A stretch of 28,313 nucleotides of DNA from an uncultured Clostridia bacterium (GCA_934255545.1 CAKQOE010000033.1:1-28313); one strand, 5' to 3'. Positions 1-8,756 are shown, counted from the stretch's first letter. Notes: generated by a model not told the origin, from the sequence alone. Made by a program: numbers and translations.

Positions 1-78
1 GCATCCCATTCTGCGACGCGGAGCGTTCCGTATATCAGCCGCCGGCATCGGCGTCCCCGTATTTACAATAATGTATAC
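1..78 (+). repeat. Degenerate end of foldback element (copy E1, cut by window edge)
   Basis: This matches the right-hand end of the foldback element at 5780-6097: a 'cattctgcga' block, then a ttccgtat block with the cag of the shared ttcatcag arm, and finally gtatac at 73-78. It is diverged and carries small deletions. It continues beyond the left edge of the window, so its full length is unknown. Confidence 0.6.
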
Positions 79-81
79 TTT

Positions 82-564
82 TTAAAACGTAAGTCTCATC
101 TGATTCCATACGACGTTTCCGTGAACTGACTCTGACACGCCTTCGTTTACGAAGCCAAACGTTGCGTAGTAGGGCACGAGCGCGTCTTTGCATGTAAGTA
201 CGAGTCCTTTTCTGCCCTGCGCGCGGGCATCCTCTATAGCGCGCTTTATAAGCTGTCCGGCATATCCCTTTTCACGGTACTCCGGTACGGTGTTTACGCC
301 GAATATCATCTGCCACGCGCCATTCTCGTCATGCATCTCAGACCTTTCGTACATCTCATCCGTCAGATCCGCCCGATCGGTCACCATACCGTCAACGAAC
401 GATATGAGCTTATCCCCGTCAAACATCAGCCAGAAATGATCCCCGTAATGCTCAAGCCTTCCCCTGAGATCTTCCTCAGTAGCCGCTTCCGCCGGCGGGA
501 AGCATTCAGCCTCTACAGCAGCTAGAGCCTCAAGGTCATCCATAACAGCAGTTCTTATAAGCAT
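82..564 (-). CDS. GNAT family N-acetyltransferase
   Basis: A 160-residue single-domain protein of the GNAT fold, which transfers an acetyl group from acetyl-CoA to an amine. The acetyl-CoA-binding motif A is visible as VPEYREKGYAGQLIKRAI (about residues 92-109), followed by the strand GLVLTCKD and the C-terminal YYATFGFVNEGVSES typical of GNATs. The ATG at 564 has a strong AGGAGG site nine bases upstream. The length is normal for the family. The substrate cannot be read from sequence; neighbours give no clear clue. It is a cytosolic protein with no signal peptide. The gene stands alone, about 160 bases downstream of the cyclic-di-GMP gene, with a GC-rich hairpin between. Confidence 0.88.
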   Translation of the reverse strand: MLIRTAVMDDLEALAAVEAECFPPAEAATEEDLRGRLEHYGDHFWLMFDGDKLISFVDGMVTDRADLTDEMYERSEMHDENGAWQMIFGVNTVPEYREKGYAGQLIKRAIEDARAQGRKGLVLTCKDALVPYYATFGFVNEGVSESVHGNVVWNQMRLTF

Positions 565-637
565 ATTTCATATCCTCCTTATTCATCCATTCAATAATAT
601 ATCAATATATCAGCTCAACGCGTTTCTGCGCAATACC

Positions 638-680
638 GCAATTCGGGGCGCTCACTTTTAAAGCAGGCGCCCCGGTATCG
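638..680 (-). terminator. GC-rich hairpin, possible terminator of the GGDEF/HD-GYP gene
   Basis: GGGGCGC at 645-651 pairs with GCGCCCC at 667-673. It lies about 50 bases past the stop codon at 725. No good T-run follows on the minus strand; on the plus strand the hairpin is followed by a T-rich stretch. The terminator role is therefore tentative. Confidence 0.4.
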
Positions 681-724
681 TTTTATATTTTGTTTCTTTT
701 TTATCTGCCTTTATTCAGAGACGA

Positions 725-2692
725 TCAGTTTTCCTTATGTCCATGCGTATACATCGCAACAAGCTCATCCTGTATATCCTTCAAACACTCAAGAAGTATC
801 GGGTTGAACGCGCCGCACTCTCCATTAAGTATCATGTTCATAGCCTGCTCATGAGAGAACGCTTTCTTGTAAACACGCTCGCTCACAAGAGCGTCATAAA
901 CATCAGCCAGAGAAACGACCTGAGCGGATACAGGTATCTCCTCACCCTTGAGTCCGTCAGGATAACCCCTTCCGTCATAGCGCTCATGATGCCATCTGCA
1001 TATCTCCTTAGCGACCTTTACAAGCTCCTCATCCTGATAAAGCCCAATAGAATCGAGCATATCGTAGCCTATTACAGAATGAGTCTTCATTATCTCATAC
1101 TCCTCAGGAGTGAGCCTTCCGGGTTTATTCAGTATCTTTTCGTCTATGCCTATCTTTCCGATATCATGCAGAGCAGACGCCGTAGCGATCATATACTGGC
1201 GCGCCCATGACAGCTTATACATATCTGTCTTCTGCACCAGCTGCTCAAGTATGAGCGCTGAAACAGAATTTATATTTACAACATGCAGCCCGCTCTCTCC
1301 GTTTCTGAACTCTACTATATGGCTCAGTATGCTGACCATGATCATGTTGTTCTTTTCCTTCTCGTATACCTGGTCAGAAACGAGGTTTATAAGCCTGCGC
1401 TGCTTCATATAAAGCTTTATCGTATTATAAACGCGCTGATAAACGACCTTCGCATCGAAAGGACGGCTTATATAATCAGAAACGCCCATCTCATAAGCGC
1501 GCTGTATGCAAGAACCCGATTCTTCACTCGATATCATGATAACAGGTATGTCGTCTATCCAGTGCTTTCTGTTCATATATGCAAGCACGCTGAAACCGTC
1601 AAGACTCGGCATGACTATATCGAGCATTATGAGCGATATGCCCGTGCCGTACTGCTCAAGTATGGATATACATTCCTCGCCGTCAGCAGCTTCCAGTATA
1701 CGGAAGTCTGACTTAAGCATCTCGACGAGTATCTTCCTGTTCATCTCCGAGTCGTCTACGATAAGTATCTGCTGCTGCTTCATGACGCTCTTGCCGCCTG
1801 CCGCATCCACCGGATCAGCTTCATCCATACTTTCGCCCTCTATAACTACCATGTTGTGCTCCGTCTTTGCCATATACATAAGCCTGTCAGCACGGTGAAC
1901 AGCCTCTACCGTTATCTCGTCTACAGCTATGACGCCGCCTATACTGACAGACAGCTGCATCCTCGGATAGTCCGGCACAGTCGCCTCCTGCACCATCTGC
2001 TGTATATGTCTCAGCTTCTGCGTAAACGTATCGACCCCAACGCCCGGAAGTATGAGTATAAACTCGTCACCGCCGTAACGCACGAGTATATCAGTCTTTC
2101 TTATACACTTTCTTATGATGCTTACAAACATGGCGAGTGCCTTGTCACCGGCATTGTGTCCGTACGTATCGTTGCACAGCTTAAAATCATCCATGTCTAT
2201 GAGCGCGACTCCTGCCGATATGCTCCTCTGCCTGAGTTCGTCCTCAAAATACCGTCTGTTATACGCGCCCGTGAGCACATCCGTGTAAAGCTTTTTATCA
2301 TATGCATTAAGCTTGCCTTCTATGAACTCACGCTCATCCGACTCTTCATCAAGGTCCTCGTCAAGATATTTTACAAGTTCCATGATATAAGGCTTTCCGT
2401 CTATCTCAACATATACAGCTGTCACATGATAAAGTCCCGCGGATGAAAGCTCTATCTTTGAAAGCTGTTTTTTTTCATGATACGCTCTGACAGGCAGACA
2501 ATTCTCACATATAGTATCGCGATCGTCTGCTATAAGGCAGCTGCATACTCCTTCAAGATTTTCAGGACGCTCGCCGTTTTCGAGCGACATTATCATATCC
2601 TCGTCAAGCAGCCTGACCTCTGAAAATATCTCACTGTAGCATTCCATTTTGGCCTGCGCCTGTTCATATGTCATCACATTATATTTTTCCAT
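725..2692 (-). CDS. GGDEF - receiver - HD-GYP cyclic-di-GMP turnover protein
   Basis: A 655-residue soluble signalling protein that combines synthesis and breakdown of cyclic-di-GMP. Residues 40-115 look PAS-like with cysteines C50, C52, C62 and C65, a pattern I recall from other clostridial GGDEF proteins. A GGDEF diguanylate cyclase follows: GGDEF at 207-211, with an RKTD inhibitory I-site five residues before it. A receiver domain spans about 307-430 (acidic D313/D314, phospho-acceptor D358); the usual lysine is arginine here (R410, SRPFD). An HD-GYP phosphodiesterase spans about 455-640 with H470, HD at 509-510 (HDIGKIG), H538, H568/H569 and GRGYP, so all metal ligands appear present. The upstream HPt gene is a plausible phospho-partner. 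A terminator lies between the two, so this gene probably has its own promoter. Confidence 0.93.
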   Translation of the reverse strand: MEKYNVMTYEQAQAKMECYSEIFSEVRLLDEDMIMSLENGERPENLEGVCSCLIADDRDTICENCLPVRAYHEKKQLSKIELSSAGLYHVTAVYVEIDGKPYIMELVKYLDEDLDEESDEREFIEGKLNAYDKKLYTDVLTGAYNRRYFEDELRQRSISAGVALIDMDDFKLCNDTYGHNAGDKALAMFVSIIRKCIRKTDILVRYGGDEFILILPGVGVDTFTQKLRHIQQMVQEATVPDYPRMQLSVSIGGVIAVDEITVEAVHRADRLMYMAKTEHNMVVIEGESMDEADPVDAAGGKSVMKQQQILIVDDSEMNRKILVEMLKSDFRILEAADGEECISILEQYGTGISLIMLDIVMPSLDGFSVLAYMNRKHWIDDIPVIMISSEESGSCIQRAYEMGVSDYISRPFDAKVVYQRVYNTIKLYMKQRRLINLVSDQVYEKEKNNMIMVSILSHIVEFRNGESGLHVVNINSVSALILEQLVQKTDMYKLSWARQYMIATASALHDIGKIGIDEKILNKPGRLTPEEYEIMKTHSVIGYDMLDSIGLYQDEELVKVAKEICRWHHERYDGRGYPDGLKGEEIPVSAQVVSLADVYDALVSERVYKKAFSHEQAMNMILNGECGAFNPILLECLKDIQDELVAMYTHGHKEN

Positions 2693-2733
2693 AGCTCTCT
2701 AATTACCAATATTCCCCCGCACCCTGTCTGAAA

Positions 2734-2771
2734 ATAAAAAAGCTTCCTGCACATTAAATGCCGGAAGCCCA
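2734..2771 (-). terminator. Rho-independent terminator after the HPt gene
   Basis: On the minus strand GCTTCC (2768-2763) pairs with GGAAGC (2747-2742). The stem can be extended inward and is followed by a run of six T's and TATTTT. This is a classic terminator. It sits between the HPt gene and the GGDEF gene. Confidence 0.85.
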
Positions 2772-2788
2772 AATGCGCATCTGAAACA

Positions 2789-2804
2789 CGCCGGCCGGCC
2801 GGCG
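2789..2804. repeat. 16-bp perfect GC palindrome
   Basis: CGCCGGCCGGCCGGCG reads the same on both strands and lies just downstream of the HPt gene. It resembles in composition, not in exact sequence, the other short GC-rich palindromes scattered in the window. Function unknown. Confidence 0.6.
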
Positions 2805-2841
2805 CACATCGCATATATATCAGTATAAATTTATTAAACGC

Positions 2842-3189
2842 TTAGTCTATCTGCTTTATAGCGTCAGTAAGCTTTACGTACTCTGTCTTTACTGCGTTAA
2901 ACATCTCTTCAGAGCCTGTAGTATCAAGACCTCTGAGCTTTTCCGTAAGCTCCGCGCTCACCTTGTAGAGGTTGTCAAAGCCGAGGTTCAGGCATACGCC
3001 CTTAAGAGTATGAGCCGCGCGGAACGCTTTTTCGCCATCTGCTGCAGCCAGTCCTTCTTCAAGCTCCTGAAAGCTCTTGTCATCAAGGAACTTAAGCACG
3101 AACTTTTTCATCATATTTTCATTTAATAAACAGCCGAGGACTTTTTCATAATTAAGTCCAAGCCCTTCATAACATTCTCTGAGAGTCAT
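2842..3189 (-). CDS. HPt (histidine phosphotransfer) domain protein
   Basis: A 115-residue stand-alone HPt protein, a four-helix carrier of phosphoryl groups between a hybrid kinase and a receiver domain. The phosphorylated histidine is H60 in the signature AAHTLKGVCLNLGF. The length is normal for a single HPt domain, and no other domain is present. The ATG at 3189 has an AGGAG site seven bases upstream. The neighbouring downstream gene carries a receiver domain, so a phosphorelay HPt to REC controlling cyclic-di-GMP turnover is a reasonable inference. No kinase is visible in the window, so the donor is unknown. Confidence 0.9.
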   Translation of the reverse strand: MTLRECYEGLGLNYEKVLGCLLNENMMKKFVLKFLDDKSFQELEEGLAAADGEKAFRAAHTLKGVCLNLGFDNLYKVSAELTEKLRGLDTTGSEEMFNAVKTEYVKLTDAIKQID

Positions 3190-3500
3190 ATCTGTTCTCC
3201 TGTTTTATCTCAATATTGTTTTAGTGAATCATTTTGTATCCGTAATTTAAACCATGTAATACTTTGATTTATTAACTATAATAACACAATAAAACACACA
3301 GCATTTTTTAAACTTCTGCAGCACAGATAATTATACTCAAATTTTAAAATAATGTCCATGCATCGTTTGAAGTTCATAAAGTTAGTCACAGATAATTTTA
3401 TCACACGGTTATATTTATGCAATATATTTTTCTTTTATATATAATTAATATTACCACGCAGTAAGCTTCGGGTCTTCTGACCCGCTTAATTCCGCGCCAT
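3190..3500. other. AT-rich intergenic stretch with one hairpin
   Basis: This separates the rsmJ-like gene from the HPt gene. Most of it is AT-rich and without a convincing ORF. Near its left end CGGGTC (3469-3474) and GACCCG (3479-3484) form a tight four-base-loop hairpin. It lies close behind the rsmJ-like stop and may end that transcript, though there is no adjacent T-run. The HPt promoter should lie here, but no clear -35/-10 pair stands out. Confidence 0.5.
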
Positions 3501-4352
3501 TTAGCGCGGTATGACTATGCAGTCGTAGCGAACGGCCTTTCCTGTTATAGAATATCCCGGACGGCGACCTGCAAGGTACGGCCCCTTAAGCGGCCTTTTT
3601 ATGATTATCCTGCGCGGCCCGGCGGCTTCCGCCGCCTCAAGGAGCTCGCTCTCGTCAGCTCCCTCGCACGGGCTTTCGAGCTGCTGGAGCAGCTGGAATT
3701 TCTTCTTTACAAGCGCGCTCTTCCTGCGTTCCGGAAACATGGGGTCGAGCAGCACTATGTCAGGCGGCTCGTCTGATCCGGCCATAGCTCTCATAGCGCT
3801 CACGCTGTCGCCCTCTCGCAGATCCATGCGGCTTACCGCGTCACGAAGCGCGTCATCGCTGCTTTGCGCCGCGCGGCGCAGCGCGTCCCTGAGAAGCGCC
3901 GCTATGACAGGATCGTATTCGTAAAGCTCGACATTATATCCGGTTGCCGCAAGCAGCAGCGAGTCCTCTCCGAATCCCGCCGTAGCGTCTACAGCTCTGA
4001 GCTGCCCGTCAGCGGCATTCAGTCCCTTTATCCTGGACGCTCTTACCAGAAATTCCCTTTCAAGATTGCTTTTTTTGAGTCTCGGCAGCATAGATGTAAG
4101 GTCTGCCTGCAATGATATCTTACCGTCAGTCAGCGACAGCCCGCTGTCGTCAAGCAAGAGCATGAGGCCTGTGCCCGGATCCTGCGCCGGCGCGTTTTCA
4201 GTATATTGCGCCTTTCCTGCGCCTGTATGCTCCGCAAGTGCTTCTGCTTCTTTTTCATACACCGTATCGGTGTATATCACTGTCAGCGGCCCGGCCGCTG
4301 CTTTTTCCGGTTCATTTGATCTATTTACATTTTCTGTATTTTCTTTATTCAT
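3501..4352 (-). CDS. rsmJ: RsmJ-like class I SAM-dependent methyltransferase
   Basis: A 283-residue methyltransferase of the RsmJ/YhiQ type, which in E. coli makes m2G1516 in 16S rRNA. Motif I is DATAGFGED at residues 122-130. The family's DPMFPERRKSALVKK block begins at D203. The C-terminus IIIKRPLKGPYL fits the same fold. An in-frame GTG 153 bases upstream would add a basic tail overlapping the lipase gene. I reject it because the ATG at 4352 has a GAGGA site six bases before it and overlaps the lipase stop as TAATG, a standard translational-coupling arrangement. The first 60 residues are poorly conserved in character. It is the second gene of a two-gene operon with the lipase. The exact rRNA target in this organism is inferred from the family only. 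Confidence 0.85.
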   Translation of the reverse strand: MNKENTENVNRSNEPEKAAAGPLTVIYTDTVYEKEAEALAEHTGAGKAQYTENAPAQDPGTGLMLLLDDSGLSLTDGKISLQADLTSMLPRLKKSNLEREFLVRASRIKGLNAADGQLRAVDATAGFGEDSLLLAATGYNVELYEYDPVIAALLRDALRRAAQSSDDALRDAVSRMDLREGDSVSAMRAMAGSDEPPDIVLLDPMFPERRKSALVKKKFQLLQQLESPCEGADESELLEAAEAAGPRRIIIKRPLKGPYLAGRRPGYSITGKAVRYDCIVIPR

Positions 4353-5749
4353 TAAAATCCTCGTTTTTTCAGGTCGTGGACAAGATCCACGTAAAATTCT
4401 CTTACATCGAAGCCTTTTATATTTTCGCGGTTCAGGTCTATGACGTCTCCGTGCGATATGCCGCGGCTGCCGGGCGCTGACAGATATATGTAATTGCTGC
4501 CCCACTCAAATGACTCATGCCCTACGAGGCCGTCATTCTCACCGTCGAAAAGGTTTACGAACCTGTTTGTCATGTCTAGCGGGAAGCGGCCGCCTGACGG
4601 TTTTTTCAGGCATGAGCCTGTGCTCTGTATAAATACGCCCTGCGGATCTTTTACTTTTTTGTTGAACTCAGCGCAGGCGCTTGCGGTCAGGTCGCCTACC
4701 GCAGCGAGAAAATCAGGATCGTCGTCGCCAAGCTTTTTCAGCGCCGCATTATATGCTGACGCCACTGCAAGCTGCTGTTTCTCGGGTATCAGATTCAGAA
4801 GATAGTCTGCAAACTCGCAGCCGCGGTGCGGTGTATTGACTGTGGTGAGCGATGCGACGTAAGGCGATGCTCCGAGCTGTGACATGGCGTATCTTGAGTC
4901 GAGTCCGCCCTTTGAATGCGCTATTATATTGACCTTTTCCGCGCCTGTTTCTGCAAGCACTTCCTGTATGCGGTCTGCTATCTCGCGGCCTGAGTCTGCT
5001 ACTGCTGCGGCTGACTGGTGATTTCCGTAAAATATCCGCGCTCCGTTTTTTTCAAGCTCTGCCGGTATGCGGCCCCAGTAGTTCAGATACCTGAAGTCCC
5101 TGAAAAACACTCCGTGGACCATCAGTATCGGGTATTTTGTGGCGCACATCTTATCACCTGCGCGTGCGGCGTCTATCATGAGCTTTTCGTTTTCAAAGTC
5201 TGTCTCGCGGCACGCTGTCGAGAGTATCTTTCCGAGCGCTATGAGATGCGCTATCGGTATCATGCCGCATATTATGCCTATGACGCGCCATTTTATCCCG
5301 ATCTGCGCTGATGAGACGTATATCCTTATAATGCCGCACCAGAAAACGACAGCTTCTGCAGCGACAAGCGTTATCAGATCCGGTGATGCGGCCTTAAGCG
5401 TCATGCCTCCCGGCGCGAACGGCATAGCTCCTGATACGGTCAGCGCAAGGAATACCGCCGATCCGATGCATGACATGAGAAATATGATAATAAGCTCCGT
5501 GCCGCCACGGCACGTCCTGAGCCTTTTTTTCAAAAGCTTTTCAGCGCCGAAGTACGGTTTTACGCACATAAATAAAAACACGGCAGCAATGATGGCTATG
5601 ACCCATGCGGGCGCCGCGCCCGTCTTTACAAGTATATACGAGTTCCCCAGTGCAACAGTCACAAGTGCATATATCACCCTTGTGATATATGCACCCGCGC
5701 CCCGTGGCGCGCCAAGCTGCGCTCTGTATCTTTCCGCTGTCTTTTCCAT
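4352..5749 (-). CDS. Membrane-anchored lipase/esterase, alpha/beta hydrolase
   Basis: A 465-residue protein with about five hydrophobic segments in the first 180 residues (roughly 20-41, 45-67, 86-107, 125-145, 156-176). A triacylglycerol-lipase-like alpha/beta hydrolase domain starts near residue 205. Visible landmarks are the oxyanion-region VHGVFF (about 211-216), the nucleophile elbow AHSKGG with Ser279, FDGENDGLVG with Asp406 as probable acid, and SHGD with His433 as probable catalytic histidine. It resembles bacterial lipases of the Staphylococcus/Bacillus kind but replaces their signal peptide with a multi-pass membrane part. Which side of the membrane the enzyme faces is not clear. 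The ATG has GGGAGAG six bases upstream. Its stop overlaps the start of the rsmJ-like gene. The natural substrate is unknown. Confidence 0.85.
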   Translation of the reverse strand: MEKTAERYRAQLGAPRGAGAYITRVIYALVTVALGNSYILVKTGAAPAWVIAIIAAVFLFMCVKPYFGAEKLLKKRLRTCRGGTELIIIFLMSCIGSAVFLALTVSGAMPFAPGGMTLKAASPDLITLVAAEAVVFWCGIIRIYVSSAQIGIKWRVIGIICGMIPIAHLIALGKILSTACRETDFENEKLMIDAARAGDKMCATKYPILMVHGVFFRDFRYLNYWGRIPAELEKNGARIFYGNHQSAAAVADSGREIADRIQEVLAETGAEKVNIIAHSKGGLDSRYAMSQLGASPYVASLTTVNTPHRGCEFADYLLNLIPEKQQLAVASAYNAALKKLGDDDPDFLAAVGDLTASACAEFNKKVKDPQGVFIQSTGSCLKKPSGGRFPLDMTNRFVNLFDGENDGLVGHESFEWGSNYIYLSAPGSRGISHGDVIDLNRENIKGFDVREFYVDLVHDLKKRGF

Positions 5750-6174
5750 TTATTTCTCTCCCGGTCAGGTGTAAAAACTTATACTTTTTTGTAACTATTG
5801 TTATTACAAAGATGCTGCAGAGCTGATGAACATACGGATAAGCGGAGCGTCGGAGCTGAATGGTGATGCTGCCCGTGAGGTGAACAGAGCCTGTAACGTT
5901 AAAAATATGTTTGAGCGGAATGCGCGACAGCGCTTATAATGGTTGAATTTTCCGAAGGAAAATTCATTCTCTGCCGCGAGTTGTTTTTAACAAAAAGCTC
6001 TGTGAACCGAACGGAATGCAGCGTCCCATTCTGCGACCGCGGAGTGTTCCGTATGTTCATCAGCAGTACCGCATCCTGTACTTATAATAACGTATAGTAT
6101 ATTGCATTTATTTTATCATACACTACCATAGCAAATTCACCAATTACAAATTCATATTTCCTGTATGACGCAAA
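5750..6174. other. Intergenic region dominated by foldback element E2
   Basis: Between the lipase start and the PI-PLC terminator lie the foldback element (5780-6097) and about 75 AT-rich bases without an ORF. The lipase promoter must lie in or beside the element end at 5780. Confidence 0.6.
5780..6097 (+). repeat. Foldback/MITE-like element, copy E2
   Basis: A ~317-bp element that is one long imperfect inverted repeat. Its centre is a hairpin GAATTTTCC-GAA-GGAAAATTC at 5945-5965. Further out, gctgatgaacatacgga at 5822-5838 matches the reverse complement of tccgtatgttcatcagc near 6048-6064. The ends are TATACTTTTTTGTAA at 5780 and a degenerate counterpart ending gtatag near 6097. A second, inverted copy is at 13944-14245. 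Two small open frames fill the arms and are kept in both copies: one from the ATG at 5826, ending RNARQRL, and one from the ATG at 5938, about 52 codons. Because the arms are homologous by inversion, I think the frames are by-products. It resembles a MITE with TA targets, but no transposase is nearby. Confidence 0.75.
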
Positions 6175-6247
6175 AAAGCCTGCGTTTATTCTGTGTATAC
6201 GAGTTGATAGTTTATTTTATCATCTTATGTATATAAACGCAGGCTTT
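6175..6247 (-). terminator. Long-stem terminator after the PI-PLC gene
   Basis: A 15-base stem, AAAGCCTGCGTTTAT paired with ATAAACGCAGGCTTT (6233-6247 with 6175-6189), has a loop of about 43 bases. On the minus strand it is followed directly by T's. It lies about 80 bases beyond the stop codon at 6327. Confidence 0.85.
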
Positions 6248-6326
6248 ACAGTCATCTGACTATTATTTTTAATTGTATGGCTGTACCTGTTCCGTATCAA
6301 ACGGGCTTGTACAGTCTTCAGTTTAG

Positions 6327-8657
6327 TTATTTTGTTATCATATTCTCATGAAATCTGTGCAGTATAGCAGCGATCTGGCTTCTTAAAGCGTCTCCGCGCG
6401 GGTCAAGAGTACCGTTACCTTTATCTGTTATTATGCCGTTCGCTACAGCCCACTGCATCGCAGGGACAGCATACGCGCTTATATCGGCGCTGTCGCTGAA
6501 TCTGTTAATATCCTCTGAAAGCGCTGCTCCGCTTATTCCTTTATAAGAAGCGTAGCGATAAAGCAGCGCAGCCATCTGCTCGCGCGTTATATCGTCATCA
6601 CAGCCAAATATCTCATTGCTGTATCCATTTACGATATTATTTTCCGCAGCCCATTTTACAGCTTTCTCGTAGTAGCTTCCTTCCTTTACATCCTTAAAGC
6701 CGGTCCGGCCTGACACTTCAGGCGAGCCTTCCATACGGTAAAGCACTGTGACTATCATGGCGCGCGTAGAAGTATCATACGGGCTGAATGTCTGATCGCC
6801 GGTCCCGTTCATCAGGCCCTTTTCCTTTACGTAGGATACATCATTAAAGAACCAGTCTACGTCTGACACATCCTTAAACTGCACAGCCGGTGACGGCTGC
6901 TCCGTTGTTCCGGGCTTATTCGGGCTTTCGCTTATTGATGCAGGGAGATAATTAAGGTCTATGATCCTTCTCGCAAGCTGCTTGTTGATGTAGTCCATGA
7001 CTACTATGCCTGTGCGCATGCTCTGTACAGCGCCTTTCGCAACCGATGGCGTAAATTTAGAGTCATTATATATGATATTATTCATATATTTTGCTCCTCC
7101 GAGAGGCGATGCTCCCAGACTGTCGCTCGTCGTTTTGCTTGAATAGTTAAACGTAAAATCTTTTTTGTCTATGCTTGGAACAGTTTTTCCATTTAATGTC
7201 TTAAGATCGCCGTTCAGCTGGTCTATCGTGTTCATCAGCTGCGTCTTTTTGTTTCCATCAGGACTTGAGTAATCATCCTGTATGTATACCGCTACTCCGC
7301 TGTCTTTGTCAGTTATCTTCTGGGCGTAATGATCATTATCATTATATCTGTCATCCCAGTTTGATATGTCAGGGCCCGTATAGCAGCATAAAAGATTTTT
7401 CTGCGCGTCATCGATGCCGAGATCACTTATATTGAAGTCAACACGGCTCAGTATAACGATCTTTCCTCTTACCTGTCCGAGCGTCGGAGACGTCATATCC
7501 TTTCGCGCGTCTGACGCGCTGTTTTTATCTGACCATTTATAGAAATATTTTGATCTAGTACTGTCATTTATATAGCGGAGCAGTATATTTCCGAGACGCT
7601 GACGTGTTTCTGCGCTGTCGCCGTCATCTATTTTAAGCGTCATCACGATAGTTTCTTCAGGATGCTTTTCAAGGAACTTTATCATTGTGTCTACGACGCT
7701 GCTGAATCTCTTATTTTCTGAGCTGTCGCCATGATCCGGCGTATGACATACAGTAGACTTGTTGCCGTGGATAAGGACCATGTCTTTTGAGTCATTGTTC
7801 CACGCCGTGCGTATGTCGAGCGAGCGGATGCCCGCATAAAGCTGCTGCTCTATAAAGTATTTCTGGCAAGCTACAACGTTATAGCCTGAGTTCCAGCTGC
7901 CCTCGACATTCGTCGTACCTGAATCGTGCGTACCCGGTATGTTTATCTCAGACAGATAACGGTCGTCAGGCAGCAGGCTCATCCAATTCGCATATTTATC
8001 ATATCCTCCTGCATCGTTTGCCGCGTCTCTGTTAAGCACCTGTATACGCCAGTGGAACGGATACTTGCTTTGGATAGTATTACATCCCTCCTCGCTCCAT
8101 GAATTCTTTTTCATGGCGGAGTTGCTTCCCGGATCCTTAAAATAATTTTCCGGAGCGAGATAGATCCCTGAGTTTTTATTCTTTATGTAAAATGTCTCAG
8201 GATCTCCGTCATTGTCCTCTTCAAGATAAAATTTCTGGGAATCGGAATCCTTATATGACCATACATGCACGTTTGCTCCCGGTTTCTTGTTACGGTCCTC
8301 TATATCCCAGTAGCGCCCTCCGCCTGATTCGCGGAAATTCTTGCACTGCAGCCGAAACGTCCCGTTTCCTGCGCCGGAGACATAGAATTTGTCGCTTACG
8401 CCGTACTTCCATGTCTGTACGTCATTTCCGTTCGCAGTCCCGCTGCTCTGCGCAGTCAGCTCCCATTCTGTAGTAGCGACCGCGATACGGTTCCCGTTCT
8501 TATCCCATTTTTCTGCAGGCGATATGACACAGTAATCACCGTCTCTGAGATAATCCGACGCTGTACCTGAGCCTGACGCTGCAGCCGCAGGCACCGCCGG
8601 AAACATCGACAACAGCATTGACGCCGCTGCCGCAATGCTTACAATACGTTTTTTCAT
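6327..8657 (-). CDS. Secreted PI-PLC X-domain enzyme with C-terminal SLH repeats
   Basis: A 776-residue exported protein. Residues 1-27 are a signal peptide ending AAAA. About 35-210 resembles a ricin-type beta-trefoil/carbohydrate-binding region, with WD and QKFY motifs repeated. About 220-560 is a bacterial phosphatidylinositol-specific phospholipase C domain. It has the first catalytic histidine H244 in IPGTHDSG, then LDIR, and the second histidine H297 in LIHGN. A short Pro/Thr linker precedes three SLH motifs (about 593-640, 653-700, 719-770), which hold the protein to cell-wall polymers. It would thus cleave phosphoinositides, or release GPI-anchored or similar lipids, at the cell surface. 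GGAGG lies nine bases before the ATG. The MalT-like regulator gene is 99 bases upstream on the same strand. The substrate is inferred from the family. Confidence 0.92.
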   Translation of the reverse strand: MKKRIVSIAAAASMLLSMFPAVPAAAASGSGTASDYLRDGDYCVISPAEKWDKNGNRIAVATTEWELTAQSSGTANGNDVQTWKYGVSDKFYVSGAGNGTFRLQCKNFRESGGGRYWDIEDRNKKPGANVHVWSYKDSDSQKFYLEEDNDGDPETFYIKNKNSGIYLAPENYFKDPGSNSAMKKNSWSEEGCNTIQSKYPFHWRIQVLNRDAANDAGGYDKYANWMSLLPDDRYLSEINIPGTHDSGTTNVEGSWNSGYNVVACQKYFIEQQLYAGIRSLDIRTAWNNDSKDMVLIHGNKSTVCHTPDHGDSSENKRFSSVVDTMIKFLEKHPEETIVMTLKIDDGDSAETRQRLGNILLRYINDSTRSKYFYKWSDKNSASDARKDMTSPTLGQVRGKIVILSRVDFNISDLGIDDAQKNLLCCYTGPDISNWDDRYNDNDHYAQKITDKDSGVAVYIQDDYSSPDGNKKTQLMNTIDQLNGDLKTLNGKTVPSIDKKDFTFNYSSKTTSDSLGASPLGGAKYMNNIIYNDSKFTPSVAKGAVQSMRTGIVVMDYINKQLARRIIDLNYLPASISESPNKPGTTEQPSPAVQFKDVSDVDWFFNDVSYVKEKGLMNGTGDQTFSPYDTSTRAMIVTVLYRMEGSPEVSGRTGFKDVKEGSYYEKAVKWAAENNIVNGYSNEIFGCDDDITREQMAALLYRYASYKGISGAALSEDINRFSDSADISAYAVPAMQWAVANGIITDKGNGTLDPRGDALRSQIAAILHRFHENMITK

Positions 8658-8726
8658 AAACTTTTCCTCCGTAATAACACATTAAATAATTAAAAGATCA
8701 ACCAATGTATAAGCTCTCATATCCTG

Positions 8727-8743
8727 CGCATGCCCGGCATGCG
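8727..8743. promoter_or_regulatory. 17-bp perfect palindrome between regulator and PI-PLC genes
   Basis: CGCATGCC-C-GGCATGCG lies in the 99-base gap, about 70 bases before the PI-PLC start. It could be an operator for the adjacent regulator or the hairpin of a weak terminator. There is no T-run, which favours a regulatory or simple repeat role. Confidence 0.45.
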
Positions 8744-8756
8744 TCTCACAGCACCA

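Noticed and set aside
1856..2446. 196-codon plus-strand ORF
   Set aside because: It is a shadow on the strand opposite the GGDEF/REC coding region, with no recognisable domain or ribosome site.
4353..4505. N-terminal extension of the rsmJ-like protein
   Set aside because: It is an antisense-like basic stretch inside the lipase gene; the internal ATG at 4352 has a proper ribosome site.
5139..5774. 211-codon plus-strand ORF
   Set aside because: It is opposite the lipase membrane part; hydrophobic codons read backwards often give such long frames.
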